A stretch of DNA of 64,000 bases from the NCBI RefSeq assembly GCF_000943545.1, contig NZ_JTHP01000027.1, positions 1 to 64,000 of the forward strand, read 5' to 3'. The notes under the pieces are model-generated. The model saw only the letters and a program-made list of their open reading frames with translations, ran no database searches and had not been told where the DNA came from. Position numbers and translations under genes: made by a program. Of this stretch, positions 41,472 through 50,611 are shown piece after piece. Position 1 is the stretch's first letter. Every line of letters begins with the position of its first letter. The stretch comes from Paenibacillus terrae (GTDB lineage Bacteria; Bacillota; Bacilli; Paenibacillales; Paenibacillaceae).

Positions 41472-43064
41472 ATGTTTAAAGTTTTAGTATCCGATCCGAT
41501 CAGTGACCTGGGCATCCAGCAACTGATGGATGCAGACGATGTAACGGTGGACAAGAACACAGGTCTCAGCGAGGACGAATTAGTTCAAATTATTGGTGAC
41601 TATGATGCACTGCTTGTTCGTAGTCAAACCCGGGTAACAGAACGCATCATGACGGCAGGTAAGAACCTCAAGGTTGTCGGACGCGCCGGTGTCGGAGTGG
41701 ACAATATTGATCTGGAAGCAGCAACACAACGCGGAATTATCGTCATTAACGCCCCTGACGGCAACACGATTACGACATGTGAGCATACTTTTGCCATGAT
41801 GATGGCTCTGGCGCGTCATATTCCACAGGCGTATGCCAAAACCATCAGCGGTACATGGGATCGTAAAACGTTCCTCGGTGTTGAGCTGCGTAACAAAACG
41901 CTTGGCGTACTCGGTATGGGACGCATCGGCAGCGAGGTGGCCAAACGTGCCAAAGCCTTCGGCATGAGCATTCTCGGTTATGATCCGTTTCTGACGGAAG
42001 AACGCGCTGAGAAGCTGGGCATCAAGCTGGCAAGTGTGGACGAAATTATCCGCAACGCGGATTTCATGACGGTACACACACCGTTAACACCGGAAACGAA
42101 GCATATGATTGCCCGTCCGCAGTTTGAAGTGATGAAAAAAGGGATGCGTATCATCAACTGTGCCCGCGGCGGCGTTGTCGATGAAATGGCTCTCGTTGAA
42201 GCCATTGATGAAGGCATCGTTGCTGGCGCAGCCTTTGACGTATTCGAATCGGAGCCGCCAGCACAGGATCACCCTTTCCTGAGCCATCCGAAAATTATCG
42301 TTACTCCGCATCTAGGTGCATCCACGGTAGAAGCTCAGGAGAATGTAGCGATCGACGTATCCGAGCAGGTGCTGCACATTTTGCGTGATGAGCCGTTCAA
42401 AAATGCGGTCAACATGCCTCCGGTGCCATCCAACGTGATGACGCAATTGCAGCCTTATTTCTCGCTTGGCGAGAAGCTGGGCAGCTTTGCCGCTCAAGTG
42501 ACGAACCAGGCTGTACGTGAAATCCAGGTGGATTACGCAGGTGATCTGTCTTCTGTAGATACACAACCACTGACACGTTATATCTTGAAAGGTGTGCTCA
42601 GTCGCCATCTGGGCAGCGATGTTAACATTGTAAACTCTGTCCACCTTGCCAAAACACGTGACATCCATCTTGTCGTGTCACAGGCTCCGGCTACCAAGGG
42701 CTTTACCAACCTGATCACCGTCACGCTCAAAACGCAAAGCGGAGAGGAGCAACGTGTAGCAGGTACCCTGCTCGCAGGCTATGGCGAACGTATCGTCCGG
42801 TTGAACCAGTTCCTGGTGGACGTGGCACCAGAAGCGCATTTCCTGCTCATCTCCCACAATGACAAACCCGGCATTATCGGGCGTGTCGGCACTCTGCTCG
42901 GAGAGAACAGCGTGAATATTGCCTCCATGCAGGTAGGACGTAAAATTGTCGGTGGTGAAGCCATCATGATTCTGACCGTTGATAAAGCCGTTCCTAAAGA
43001 CGTACTGATCCAACTGGTTGGCTTGCCTGAACTGAATACCGCTCAAGAAGTGGTACTCGATTAA
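41472..43064 (+). CDS. serA: D-3-phosphoglycerate dehydrogenase
   Basis: First enzyme of serine synthesis, oxidising 3-phosphoglycerate with NAD. The 530-aa protein is the long type: a catalytic and nucleotide-binding region ([17 protein letters not shown], about 145-161; [11 protein letters not shown]; catalytic His in VTPHLGAST), an intervening ASB domain (about 325-450) and a C-terminal ACT domain ([18 protein letters not shown], about 458-475). Start follows GAGGAGG. Controlled by the T-box upstream. A terminator follows at 43113. Confidence 0.96.
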   Translation: MFKVLVSDPISDLGIQQLMDADDVTVDKNTGLSEDELVQIIGDYDALLVRSQTRVTERIMTAGKNLKVVGRAGVGVDNIDLEAATQRGIIVINAPDGNTITTCEHTFAMMMALARHIPQAYAKTISGTWDRKTFLGVELRNKTLGVLGMGRIGSEVAKRAKAFGMSILGYDPFLTEERAEKLGIKLASVDEIIRNADFMTVHTPLTPETKHMIARPQFEVMKKGMRIINCARGGVVDEMALVEAIDEGIVAGAAFDVFESEPPAQDHPFLSHPKIIVTPHLGASTVEAQENVAIDVSEQVLHILRDEPFKNAVNMPPVPSNVMTQLQPYFSLGEKLGSFAAQVTNQAVREIQVDYAGDLSSVDTQPLTRYILKGVLSRHLGSDVNIVNSVHLAKTRDIHLVVSQAPATKGFTNLITVTLKTQSGEEQRVAGTLLAGYGERIVRLNQFLVDVAPEAHFLLISHNDKPGIIGRVGTLLGENSVNIASMQVGRKIVGGEAIMILTVDKAVPKDVLIQLVGLPELNTAQEVVLD

Positions 43065-43112
43065 GCTATCAGCAGTGCTGTATAATGTTAACATGCTTTG
43101 CCTAATCAGAGA

Positions 43113-43143
43113 GGCGTCCGGCGAACCGGGCGTCTTTTTTTAT
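43113..43143 (+). terminator. Terminator of serA
   Basis: GGCGTCCGG-CGAA-CCGGGCGTC with a T-run on the plus strand, about 50 nt after the serA stop. Confidence 0.8.
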
Positions 43144-43237
43144 ATATCCACGCCCCATATCCGTGACCAGCATTAGACCTACCTGTTCTGAGAAGCTGAA
43201 TGTTCCACGTTGAACAAGATAAATGTTGATTTTTCAA

Positions 43238-43263
43238 CAAAAAGCACCCTCTTCCGAGGATGC
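43238..43263 (-). terminator. Terminator of resE
   Basis: GCATCCTC-GGAA-GAGGGTGC with TTTTTG on the minus strand, about 40 nt after the resE stop. Confidence 0.75.
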
Positions 43264-43302
43264 CTGCGAACCGGGGTACTCTGCTGTTGGCTTACAAGCC
43301 TG

Positions 43303-44745
43303 TTACAGAGCCCGACTTTGTTTTTTTGAGATCGGCAGCAAAATAGTGAACTCCGTCCCTTCTCCCAATACGCTGGCTGCGGAGACAGAGCCTCCGTGAG
43401 CCTCCACAATATTTTTGACAATAGCAAGCCCCAGACCGGTTCCTTTGTCCACGCCCCGCACTCTGGCCTTGTCTGCCTTGTAAAAGCGGTCAAAAATATA
43501 AGGCAGGTCCTCACTGGCAATGCCCACACCTTCATCCTTAATCCGAATGCGAATCAGCTCATGCCGTTCCCCCAAAATCTGATCGGCACTAATGGTAACA
43601 CTTTTTCCGCCGGGCGTATGCCTGAACGCATTATCTAACAAGTTGGTCAGCACCTGCTCCAATCGGTCTTCATCTGCTTCAGGTAGCAGTAGATGCTGAC
43701 CTTGCTCATGATAATCGAGCGTCAGCCCCTGTTCCTTCGAGCGCACCGTAAATTTACGGTGAACACGCTCGATCAGTTCATTGACATCCACTTCCTGACG
43801 GTGCATGTCTGTATGACCTGCCTCCATTCGAGCCAGATCAAGCAGGTCCTTGACCAGTCTTCCCATACGCAACGATTCATCATGAATGACCCGCACCAAT
43901 TCCTCGGATTCTTCTGGTGAACCAGCCATTCCATCGAGCAAGGCCTCGCTGTAGCCCTGCATCATAGAAAGCGGTGTACGAATTTCATGGGACACATTAG
44001 CGACAAAGTCACTCCGCATCTTCTCCAGCTTGACTTCCTCCGTGATGTCTCTGAGTACAGCGACAGCGCCACGAATTACATTATCCGTGTACAACGGCGC
44101 CATTTGTACCGACCATGAGCCCTGTTTTACATGAATATAGTCCCCACCGTCCTCTCCCCTGTGCATAACGGTGTGGAACAACGGCAGCAACGGCCCAGGT
44201 ACAGACACTCCGAATTCCTCCTGATCATGCTCTTGCCACTCCAGCTTTTTCCAGCTATCCAGTAGACTTTGCGCAGGCGGATTCGTCAAAATGATTTGTC
44301 CGCTTCTGTCGAAGGTCATTACAGCATCAGACATGCTTCTCAGCACGCTGGACAGATGATTCTTCTCCTCATTCAGACTGCGGATCGTCGCTTCCAGCTC
44401 CGTAGACATATGATTAAAAGTTTTCGCCAGTTCGCCAATCTCGTCACTCGTTACCAGCGAAAGCCGTGTATCATATCTTCCCTCACGGATCGCATTCGCC
44501 GCCTGAATCAACAGCTGCATAGGCTGCGTGATTTTAGTAAAAAGAAACAAAGCAAAAAAAGTCGTCAGTAAAAAGCCGACAATGCATGTATAGGTGAACA
44601 AATGCTTGATTTCCGTCGATTCATATGCGGCGAAATTCCTGTTGATGTAAGGCAACAAAAAAAGTCCCAGAAAAATAAGCACACAGCCTACCAAACAAAT
44701 GATGGTAATCCACAGCTTGCCTACCAGCGATCTCCAGAAGCTCAC
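43303..44745 (-). CDS. resE: Sensor histidine kinase ResE
   Basis: Membrane kinase of the ResDE system controlling aerobic and anaerobic respiration in Bacillales. From the GTG at 44745, after GGAGG and just past the resD stop, it is 480 aa. Two membrane helices (about 10-30 and 50-72 of this start) flank a very short external loop; then come a HAMP linker (TKITQPMQLLIQAANAI), a PAS-like domain, the H-box FVANVSHEIRTPL, N-box LLDNAFRHTP, and G boxes DEGVGIASED and GTGLGLAIVKN. The short extracytoplasmic loop is smaller than in the B. subtilis protein (from memory). Confidence 0.88.
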   Translation of the reverse strand: MSFWRSLVGKLWITIICLVGCVLIFLGLFLLPYINRNFAAYESTEIKHLFTYTCIVGFLLTTFFALFLFTKITQPMQLLIQAANAIREGRYDTRLSLVTSDEIGELAKTFNHMSTELEATIRSLNEEKNHLSSVLRSMSDAVMTFDRSGQIILTNPPAQSLLDSWKKLEWQEHDQEEFGVSVPGPLLPLFHTVMHRGEDGGDYIHVKQGSWSVQMAPLYTDNVIRGAVAVLRDITEEVKLEKMRSDFVANVSHEIRTPLSMMQGYSEALLDGMAGSPEESEELVRVIHDESLRMGRLVKDLLDLARMEAGHTDMHRQEVDVNELIERVHRKFTVRSKEQGLTLDYHEQGQHLLLPEADEDRLEQVLTNLLDNAFRHTPGGKSVTISADQILGERHELIRIRIKDEGVGIASEDLPYIFDRFYKADKARVRGVDKGTGLGLAIVKNIVEAHGGSVSAASVLGEGTEFTILLPISKKQSRAL

Positions 44746-44746
44746 G

Positions 44747-45463
44747 TTATTTTGGAACCTCCAGCTTATAGCCGACACCCCAAACCGTTGTAATCATAGC
44801 CGCTGCCTCCGGTGATACTTTGTTCAGCTTTTCACGAAGCCGTTTGACATGCGTATCCACCGTTCGTAGATCACCAAAAAATTCATAATTCCATACGTCT
44901 TTCAGCAGCTCTTCGCGCGAAAACACCTTGTCCGGCGATACAGCCAAATAATGCAGCAACTCGTACTCTTTAGGAGTGAGACTGATTTCAATCCCGCCTG
45001 CACTTACGCGGTGCGCATCATGCTCAATAATAAGATTCGGGAAAACAATGCTGTTGCTCGGCACCGTCTCCTTGGTCAAAAAAGCAGTTTCCGACGAACG
45101 GCGTAAAATCGCCTTCACTCGATAAATCACCTCACGCGGGCTAAAAGGCTTGACCACATAATCATCGGCCCCGACTTCAAAGCCCTGTACGCGGTTCACT
45201 TCCTCGCCTTTGGCAGTCAGCATGATCACAGGTGTAGCTTTGGTCTGACGCAGACGTGTGCAAACTTCAATTCCATCCATGCCCGGTAACATCACATCGA
45301 GCAGAATAATACTGTAATCGCTTGCAGTCGCTTTCTGGAGCGCAATTTCGCCATCCTCAGCTTCATCAATTTCGTATCCTTCTTTTTCCAGGTACATCCG
45401 CAGAAGGCGGCGAATGCGTTCTTCATCATCTACAATTAATATGCGGTTGCTATGTTCTGACAT
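44747..45463 (-). CDS. resD: Response regulator ResD
   Basis: OmpR/PhoB-family regulator of 238 aa. The receiver has ILIVDDEERIRRLLR (acidic pair), the phosphorylated Asp in SIILLDVMLPGMDG (about residue 57), the Thr in IMLTAKGEE and the Lys in DYVVKPFSPRE. The winged-helix output domain (about 140-238) ends with LRTVDTHVKRLREKL and TVWGVGYKLE. It follows rluB directly; resA, resB and resC, which precede resD in B. subtilis, are not here. Confidence 0.92.
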   Translation of the reverse strand: MSEHSNRILIVDDEERIRRLLRMYLEKEGYEIDEAEDGEIALQKATASDYSIILLDVMLPGMDGIEVCTRLRQTKATPVIMLTAKGEEVNRVQGFEVGADDYVVKPFSPREVIYRVKAILRRSSETAFLTKETVPSNSIVFPNLIIEHDAHRVSAGGIEISLTPKEYELLHYLAVSPDKVFSREELLKDVWNYEFFGDLRTVDTHVKRLREKLNKVSPEAAAMITTVWGVGYKLEVPK

Positions 45464-45560
45464 ATTCCCAGCCCCTTCGCTAAAAAAAGCATTCTCTCTA
45501 TTTTACTATTTTCCCGTGTCCGGTCAAACCTTGCTCTGTTCATTCAGCTCTCTTTACACC

Positions 45561-45588
45561 AAAAAGGCCGGGGTTATGACCCCCGTCC
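45561..45588 (-). terminator. Terminator of rluB
   Basis: CGGGGGT-CATA-ACCCCGG-type stem followed by CC and five T on the minus strand, right after the rluB stop (partly overlapping its last codons). Confidence 0.65.
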
Positions 45589-46332
45589 TGTCCGTTTCTT
45601 TTTCGTGTTGTCTGACTGTGCAAGTTGAATGAGACGGTTGATTTCGTCCTTGGTGAGGGGTCTCGTCAGACCGCGCTTCAAATTTTGCAGCAAAAGATCG
45701 CCGAAGGCAATACGTTTAAGCTTGATGACCGGATGGGAAATGGCCTCAAACATCCGTCTGACCTGACGGTTTCTGCCTTCATAAATGGTAATTTGGATTA
45801 CAGACTCTTTGCCGTTTGGGTCCACATCCTTGTATTCTACCTCAGCGGGTGCGGTAATACCATCCTCCAGCACGATCCCTTTTTTCAGCTTGTCCAGCTC
45901 GGTTCCGTGCGGAACGCCTTTGACTGTCGCTACATACGTCTTGGGAACATGATGCTTCGGATGGGTGAGCAGATTGGCGAACTCGCCATCATTGGTGAGC
46001 AACAACAGCCCTTCAGTATCGTAATCAAGACGACCTACCGGATATACGCGCTCCTTAACGCCTTTCAGATAGTCGGACACAATTTTACGGCCTTCCGGAT
46101 CGGAAGCGCTCGTAATCACGCCTTTAGGCTTGTTCATCATTAAATAGATTTTTTTCTCGGTTTTGATCGGTCTACCCTTTACCGTAATTATATCCTGATC
46201 AGGGTCTGCCTTCGTTCCCAGCTCTGTTACGGTAACCCCGTTCACTTCCACGCTACCCGCCTGAATAAGCTCCTCACATTTACGTCGGGAAGCTACACCA
46301 GCCTGGGCCAGTATTTTCTGCAATCTTTCCAT
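45574..46332 (-). CDS. rluB: 23S rRNA pseudouridine synthase B
   Basis: Makes pseudouridine at 23S rRNA position 2605 (E. coli numbering) or equivalent. The 252-aa protein has an N-terminal S4 RNA-binding domain (MERLQKILAQAGVASRRKCE) and the RsuA-family catalytic domain with the active Asp in PVGRLDYDTEGLLLLTNDG and the NRQVRRMFEAISHPVIKLKR motif. The C-terminal tail is basic. The order dacF-spmA-spmB-rluB-resD is as in B. subtilis apart from the missing resABC. Confidence 0.93.
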   Translation of the reverse strand: MERLQKILAQAGVASRRKCEELIQAGSVEVNGVTVTELGTKADPDQDIITVKGRPIKTEKKIYLMMNKPKGVITSASDPEGRKIVSDYLKGVKERVYPVGRLDYDTEGLLLLTNDGEFANLLTHPKHHVPKTYVATVKGVPHGTELDKLKKGIVLEDGITAPAEVEYKDVDPNGKESVIQITIYEGRNRQVRRMFEAISHPVIKLKRIAFGDLLLQNLKRGLTRPLTKDEINRLIQLAQSDNTKKKRTGRGS

Positions 46333-46410
46333 GTTCGCTAATTCACCTCATGCTAATGATACCCATCCATGAACAAAATCACAACCCCCGTTCACAAATC
46401 AATGCAGGAA

Positions 46411-46941
46411 TCAAAATACAAGCAGGCAAATCGCAATCGCTGCCACAAAACCGACCACGTCTGAAAACAGCCCCACCTTCAAGGCATAACGCCCATTTCG
46501 AATACCTACCGCGCCGAAATATACAGTCAGCACATAGAGTGTCGTGTCCGTGCTACCCTGAATCGTGGAGGCAATACGACCGATCATGGAATCCGGGCCA
46601 TACGTGCGGATCAGATCCGTCGTAAACGCAAGCGAACCGGTGCCCGTCAACGGGCGCAACAGTCCTAATGGCAGAACCTCACCGGGTACGCCCCAGCTTT
46701 TAATCCAAGGCGTTACCCAGGATATCAAGTAATCCAGAGCGCCGGACGCTCGAAAAATGCTGATAGCCACCATCATGCCTACGAGATGAGGAATGATACT
46801 GATAGCCGTAGAGAAGCCGTCTTTGGCTCCATCCACAAAGGAATCGTAGACCGGTACCTTTTTGGCATATGCATATAAAGGAATAAAGGCAAGAATAACC
46901 GGAATGGCCCAAGTCGAAACGAGGTTAATGAAGTAAAGCAT
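46411..46941 (-). CDS. spmB: Spore maturation protein B
   Basis: Membrane protein needed for spore core dehydration. The 176-aa protein has four to five hydrophobic segments with the nucleoside-recognition (Gate) motifs FSTAISIIPHLVGMMVAI and LLRPLTGTGSLAFTTDLI. It starts 8 nt after spmA. Expressed with spmA and the carboxypeptidase gene in the mother cell (family knowledge). A small gap of about 75 nt precedes rluB. Confidence 0.93.
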   Translation of the reverse strand: MLYFINLVSTWAIPVILAFIPLYAYAKKVPVYDSFVDGAKDGFSTAISIIPHLVGMMVAISIFRASGALDYLISWVTPWIKSWGVPGEVLPLGLLRPLTGTGSLAFTTDLIRTYGPDSMIGRIASTIQGSTDTTLYVLTVYFGAVGIRNGRYALKVGLFSDVVGFVAAIAICLLVF

Positions 46942-46948
46942 GCCTCCC

Positions 46949-47707
46949 TCATCCTTTCCAAGTGGTGTTTCTGCCCTTGGCAGCCGTCATTCCCGATCCC
47001 TGAACGGCAGGTGAAGAAACGGGCGGCGTAGCCGGAGAGGACGCAGCTACTGGCGTGCCCTGTGGTGCCTGTGTTTTTGTTTTCTGTGGCGGCAATGATG
47101 ATGTGGAAGGTGGACTGGCTGGAGGACGACGCAGCTCCCGGCTACGGTACCAGCGATCCGCCGCAATCGCGGCAAAGGTGGCTATCGCAGTCGCCACCAG
47201 CGTTGTCCCGACGATTTCGGTCGGATTGGCGGAATGATAATTGAGACGAATCGCAATCAGTGTGGTCGGAATAAGCGTAATGCTGGCCGTGTTCAACGCG
47301 AGCAGCGTACACATAGCGGGTGTAGCGGTCTGCTTGTCGGGATTAAGGGATTGCAGCTCTTGCATCGCCTTGATACCCATCGGGGTCGCCGCATTTCCCA
47401 GCCCGAGCAGGTTAGCGCTCATATTGGACAAGATATACCCCATTGCCGGATGATTACGCGGAACATCAGGAAACAGAAAGGCTACTAACGGGGCGAGCAG
47501 TTTGGATATTTTCTGCAAAAGCCCACCATCTTCCGCCAGCTTCATCATACCCATCCAGAATACAAGCACACTAATCAGTCCAAAGCATACCGTAACGCCC
47601 GTGGCCGCCCCATCAAATGCCGCCTTGGTCACCACTTCAATATTTCCCTGCGCGGCGGCAAACACAAATCCAATACAAATCAGGGCCACCCATATGAGAT
47701 GAATCAA
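46949..47707 (-). CDS. spmA: Spore maturation protein A with extended C-terminus
   Basis: Works with SpmB in spore core dehydration. Residues 1 to about 190 form the Gate-type membrane domain (FDGAATGVTVCFGLISVL, NMSANLLGLGNAATPMGIKA). B. subtilis SpmA ends about there (196 aa); this one continues for about 55 residues rich in Pro, Ser, Thr and Ala (RPPASPPSTSSLPPQKTKTQ and beyond), a probably disordered tail. The frame is intact to the stop, so the tail appears genuine. It lies about 40 nt after the carboxypeptidase gene. Confidence 0.92.
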   Translation of the reverse strand: MIHLIWVALICIGFVFAAAQGNIEVVTKAAFDGAATGVTVCFGLISVLVFWMGMMKLAEDGGLLQKISKLLAPLVAFLFPDVPRNHPAMGYILSNMSANLLGLGNAATPMGIKAMQELQSLNPDKQTATPAMCTLLALNTASITLIPTTLIAIRLNYHSANPTEIVGTTLVATAIATFAAIAADRWYRSRELRRPPASPPSTSSLPPQKTKTQAPQGTPVAASSPATPPVSSPAVQGSGMTAAKGRNTTWKG

Positions 47708-47747
47708 GGCCGATCCCTCCCTTTCACCGATGAATGTAACCTAACCT

Positions 47748-49010
47748 CTATGCTCCGAACAGATTTCTTAAAATCTCGCTCCATCCGCTCGTCCAGGTAC
47801 GCTCTTGGATGCCATGGCTTGCAGGAGCTTGTGCAGTCGGAATTTCCTGTTGTGGCTGTACTGTGCTTCGGGCGGGCAGCAAGCTGCCTTTGTCATACAC
47901 AGGAACGGAGCCAATAAGCTTGCCTTCCAGCAGAAACTCGACACGTCCCCGCAAACCGAAGGATACGTCAGCTCTGTTAGACTTGGCCTTTTTATACAGG
48001 ACCAGTCTTTTGTGCAGCTGCGCCTTCTCCCCATCATGCAAAGGATAGGCAAAGCTTGTGCCTGTCAGCAGCGGATAACCGTCAATCGGCTGCTGCTTGT
48101 CCGTAATCGGAATGAGCGGATAATATCGGAAACCGTAGTCGAGCATACGGGCATGATCGTTCCAATCGTCTCCATCATTTAAGGTAACAGCGGCAAGCTG
48201 GCGACCGTCCCGTGTAGCTGAGCTGACCAGACAGCGAAACGCTTTTTTCGTAAAACCCGTTTTTACACCATCAGCTCCCTCATAGAGCCTCAGCATCTTG
48301 TTCTTGTTATGCCATGAATAATCCCATGATTCATTCGGATTAGGCGCTTTTTTTAACTCCGTCTTCACAATGCGGGAAAAGGTTGGATTATGCAGCGCAT
48401 AAGCGGTAAGCCGGGCCATATCATTGGCAGAGGAATAGTGCCCCTCGGCATCCAGTCCATGCGGATTAGCAAAGTGGGAATGGCTTAGTCCAAGCTCAAC
48501 CGCCTTCTCATTCATCAAATGAACAAATCCTTCCTCCGTCCCTCCCACATGCTCAGCAATGGCGGAAGCCGCATCGTTACCAGAACGGAGCATCAAGCCG
48601 TACAGCATATTTTCCAGTGTCATTTGTTCACCCTTTTGGAGAAAAAGTGAGGAACCCTCTTTGGCATAAGCCGTCGGACTCACCTTTACCGGATCCTGCA
48701 AGCGTCCATGTTCGATGGCTACGATCGCGGTCATAATTTTGGTCAGACTGGCAATACGCAGCTCTCGGTCACCCTCGGCGGAATATATGATTCTTCCTGA
48801 TGTGACATCAATTAGAGATGAAGCCTGTGCATGTGTAGTAAAAGCAGGTGGGAATTCCTCCTTTTTCACTGCTCCCCAAGCAGCCTGCGGACTCAGCAGT
48901 GTGAGCGGCAATGTCAAGACGAGCAGCAGTGCCAGCGGCAACACAAAAACACGTATCTTGGGCAAAAGCTGGCTGTATCCCGCGTAGATTTTCGGCTTTC
49001 TTTTAAGCAT
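47748..49010 (-). CDS. D-alanyl-D-alanine carboxypeptidase (DacF/DacB type)
   Basis: Penicillin-binding protein trimming pentapeptides in spore cortex peptidoglycan. I start it at 49010 (MLKRKPKIYAG) after GGAGGAA, giving 420 aa. An N-terminal signal (about residues 21-46) precedes the catalytic motifs SLTKIMTAIV (SxxK), SGNDAASAI (SxN) and DGVKTGFTKKA (KTG). The C-terminal PBP5-like domain follows. Its position before spmAB equals B. subtilis dacB; sequence distance alone does not let me choose DacB or DacF. Confidence 0.9.
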   Translation of the reverse strand: MLKRKPKIYAGYSQLLPKIRVFVLPLALLLVLTLPLTLLSPQAAWGAVKKEEFPPAFTTHAQASSLIDVTSGRIIYSAEGDRELRIASLTKIMTAIVAIEHGRLQDPVKVSPTAYAKEGSSLFLQKGEQMTLENMLYGLMLRSGNDAASAIAEHVGGTEEGFVHLMNEKAVELGLSHSHFANPHGLDAEGHYSSANDMARLTAYALHNPTFSRIVKTELKKAPNPNESWDYSWHNKNKMLRLYEGADGVKTGFTKKAFRCLVSSATRDGRQLAAVTLNDGDDWNDHARMLDYGFRYYPLIPITDKQQPIDGYPLLTGTSFAYPLHDGEKAQLHKRLVLYKKAKSNRADVSFGLRGRVEFLLEGKLIGSVPVYDKGSLLPARSTVQPQQEIPTAQAPASHGIQERTWTSGWSEILRNLFGA

Positions 49011-49216
49011 TTGGATTCCTCCGGTTTTGAACAAGTCTTGTACCATTCTATGTCCAAGCTGTTCAAAGTATGTCCACCTTTATAGCAGAAAATCCCTCTA
49101 GGGACATGGTGTATCGTCCTTCTATCCGCTTTCTTTTCTACGCAAACAGGCAACTTGCATTCCTGATTACATATATATAATAGTTACTAAACATGACGAA
49201 TGAATGGAGGTACAAC

Positions 49217-49933
49217 ATGCAGCGGCAACAGTTTGAAACGATCTTAAGAGCCCGGATTGTTGAGGCAGCTGAAGCCTTGAATCGAAGCGGTGTATCCTTC
49301 GCCACCTTTGATACAGCACGCAGCAACGAGCAATTTTGGGAATTGACGGAGAAAGGCGGATTTCAGATTAAAGCAGGTGTCACTCCGGCGCAGGGGATCA
49401 GGGATATTTTTGTGAATGGGCATAAATATGCCTTTGAGTGCGCGACAGCTATGGTCATTGTGCTCTACAAAGGAGTGCTGGATTCCATTCTGGAAAGTGA
49501 ATTTAATCGGATTTTTGCCGATATGCTGCTATATGATTGGCACTATGACAGTGATCTCAGACTCATACAGGAGCAAGGGAGTCACAAGGCTGTTCCTGGC
49601 GACATCCTGTATTTCAACAATCCCGATGTATCACCCGAAACGCCGGAGTGGAAAGGAGAAAATGTTGTCAAGCTAAGGGAAGATTCGTTTTATGGTCATG
49701 GGATTGGCATCCACACAGCGCAAGGCATCATCGACTCCCTCAATCGTCATCGACGACCGAGGGCCACCACTTCTGCTTATTTGACAAATGAAGTGATCTA
49801 CCCCGATTTTGCCTATCTGTCGCAGTTTGCCCCTGAAGGAAACCGGGAAGAAGAACTTGCGCTGAGCCCTTCACAAGAGCACCCTCCCCGTATACATGCG
49901 AGCATTGGTGGAAGACAGTATATTCGTGCATAA
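49217..49933 (+). CDS. tgl: Protein-glutamine gamma-glutamyltransferase (spore coat)
   Basis: Cross-links coat proteins through Gln-Lys isopeptide bonds. The start at 49217 (MQRQQFETILR) follows GGAGG, giving 238 aa, near the 245 of B. subtilis Tgl. The catalytic Cys is in KYAFECATAMVIVLYK (about residue 77 here), with NNPDVSPETPEWKGENVV and YGHGIGI, which carries the catalytic His region. Expressed late in sporulation (family knowledge). A monocistronic plus-strand gene divergent from the carboxypeptidase gene; a hairpin at 49957 follows. Confidence 0.9.
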   Translation: MQRQQFETILRARIVEAAEALNRSGVSFATFDTARSNEQFWELTEKGGFQIKAGVTPAQGIRDIFVNGHKYAFECATAMVIVLYKGVLDSILESEFNRIFADMLLYDWHYDSDLRLIQEQGSHKAVPGDILYFNNPDVSPETPEWKGENVVKLREDSFYGHGIGIHTAQGIIDSLNRHRRPRATTSAYLTNEVIYPDFAYLSQFAPEGNREEELALSPSQEHPPRIHASIGGRQYIRA

Positions 49934-49956
49934 AAATATTATGGTTAGGTGTATGT

Positions 49957-50004
49957 AAAAAAGAGGGTATTCCTTAGCCGATAGCTGGCTTTGAGAATAC
50001 CCTC
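49957..50004 (-). terminator. Terminator of ytfJ, possibly shared with tgl
   Basis: GAGGGTATTC...GAATACCCTC with an inner AGCCAGC-type loop, followed by six T on the minus strand. The plus strand lacks a T-run, so it mainly serves ytfJ. Confidence 0.75.
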
Positions 50005-50032
50005 CTGTACAAATAATCCTGTTCAATAACTT

Positions 50033-50524
50033 TTACAAGTAAGCCGGGCCAGAGTGACTGTGATCAGTAGTGACATCTACAGGTACCTGTGGGGGTGGAG
50101 TATGCAAGTCGCCGCCTGCATTCCGGAAGATAGACTGAACCTTATCAATCAGGTATGGTGTGGAGTCGATGAGTTTCTCAATCAGATGCGTTTGATTGTC
50201 CAATGGAACGATTTGTGCCCCCTGTTTGCCGACAACCAGAAAAGCAATCGGGTGAATAGATACACCACCACCGCTACCGCCGCCAAAAGGATGTCCTTCC
50301 TTGCCGCTGTGAGCACCTGACGACGAGGATGTATGAAGCGCCTCTTCATCTACATTAAAATCGCTGCCCCCGGCTGCGAAGCCAAATCCCACCTTACTGA
50401 TTGGCAAAATAACGGAACCATCGGGTGTTTCCACCGCGTCTCCCACAATCGTATTCACATCCACCATGGCTTTGATGTTCTCCATCGCGGTTTGCATGAG
50501 CCCTTGAATCGGGTGATCTGACAT
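50033..50524 (-). CDS. ytfJ: GerW-family sporulation protein YtfJ
   Basis: The 163-aa protein has the YtfJ/GerW pattern: HPIQGLMQTAMENIKAMVDV, TPDGSVILPISKVGFGFAAG, a Gly/Ser-rich segment (about 70-90), and VSIHPIAFLVVGKQGAQIVP. YtfJ is a forespore protein needed for normal germination in B. subtilis (there called GerW). It is followed upstream by ytfI, as in B. subtilis. Confidence 0.9.
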   Translation of the reverse strand: MSDHPIQGLMQTAMENIKAMVDVNTIVGDAVETPDGSVILPISKVGFGFAAGGSDFNVDEEALHTSSSSGAHSGKEGHPFGGGSGGGVSIHPIAFLVVGKQGAQIVPLDNQTHLIEKLIDSTPYLIDKVQSIFRNAGGDLHTPPPQVPVDVTTDHSHSGPAYL

Positions 50525-50611
50525 GATTATTCCTCCTCTGCTTTGTTCAAGCGTAGACTGCCTTTTCTTTCGCTAGTGTGCGCAGGGGTTCAAGGAAATA
50601 TGTATGGCTCA

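Noticed and set aside
43179..43535. Alternative frame at the 3' end of resE suggesting a frameshift
   Set aside because: The ResE frame is intact through all kinase motifs to its stop at 43303; the other frame is a shadow.
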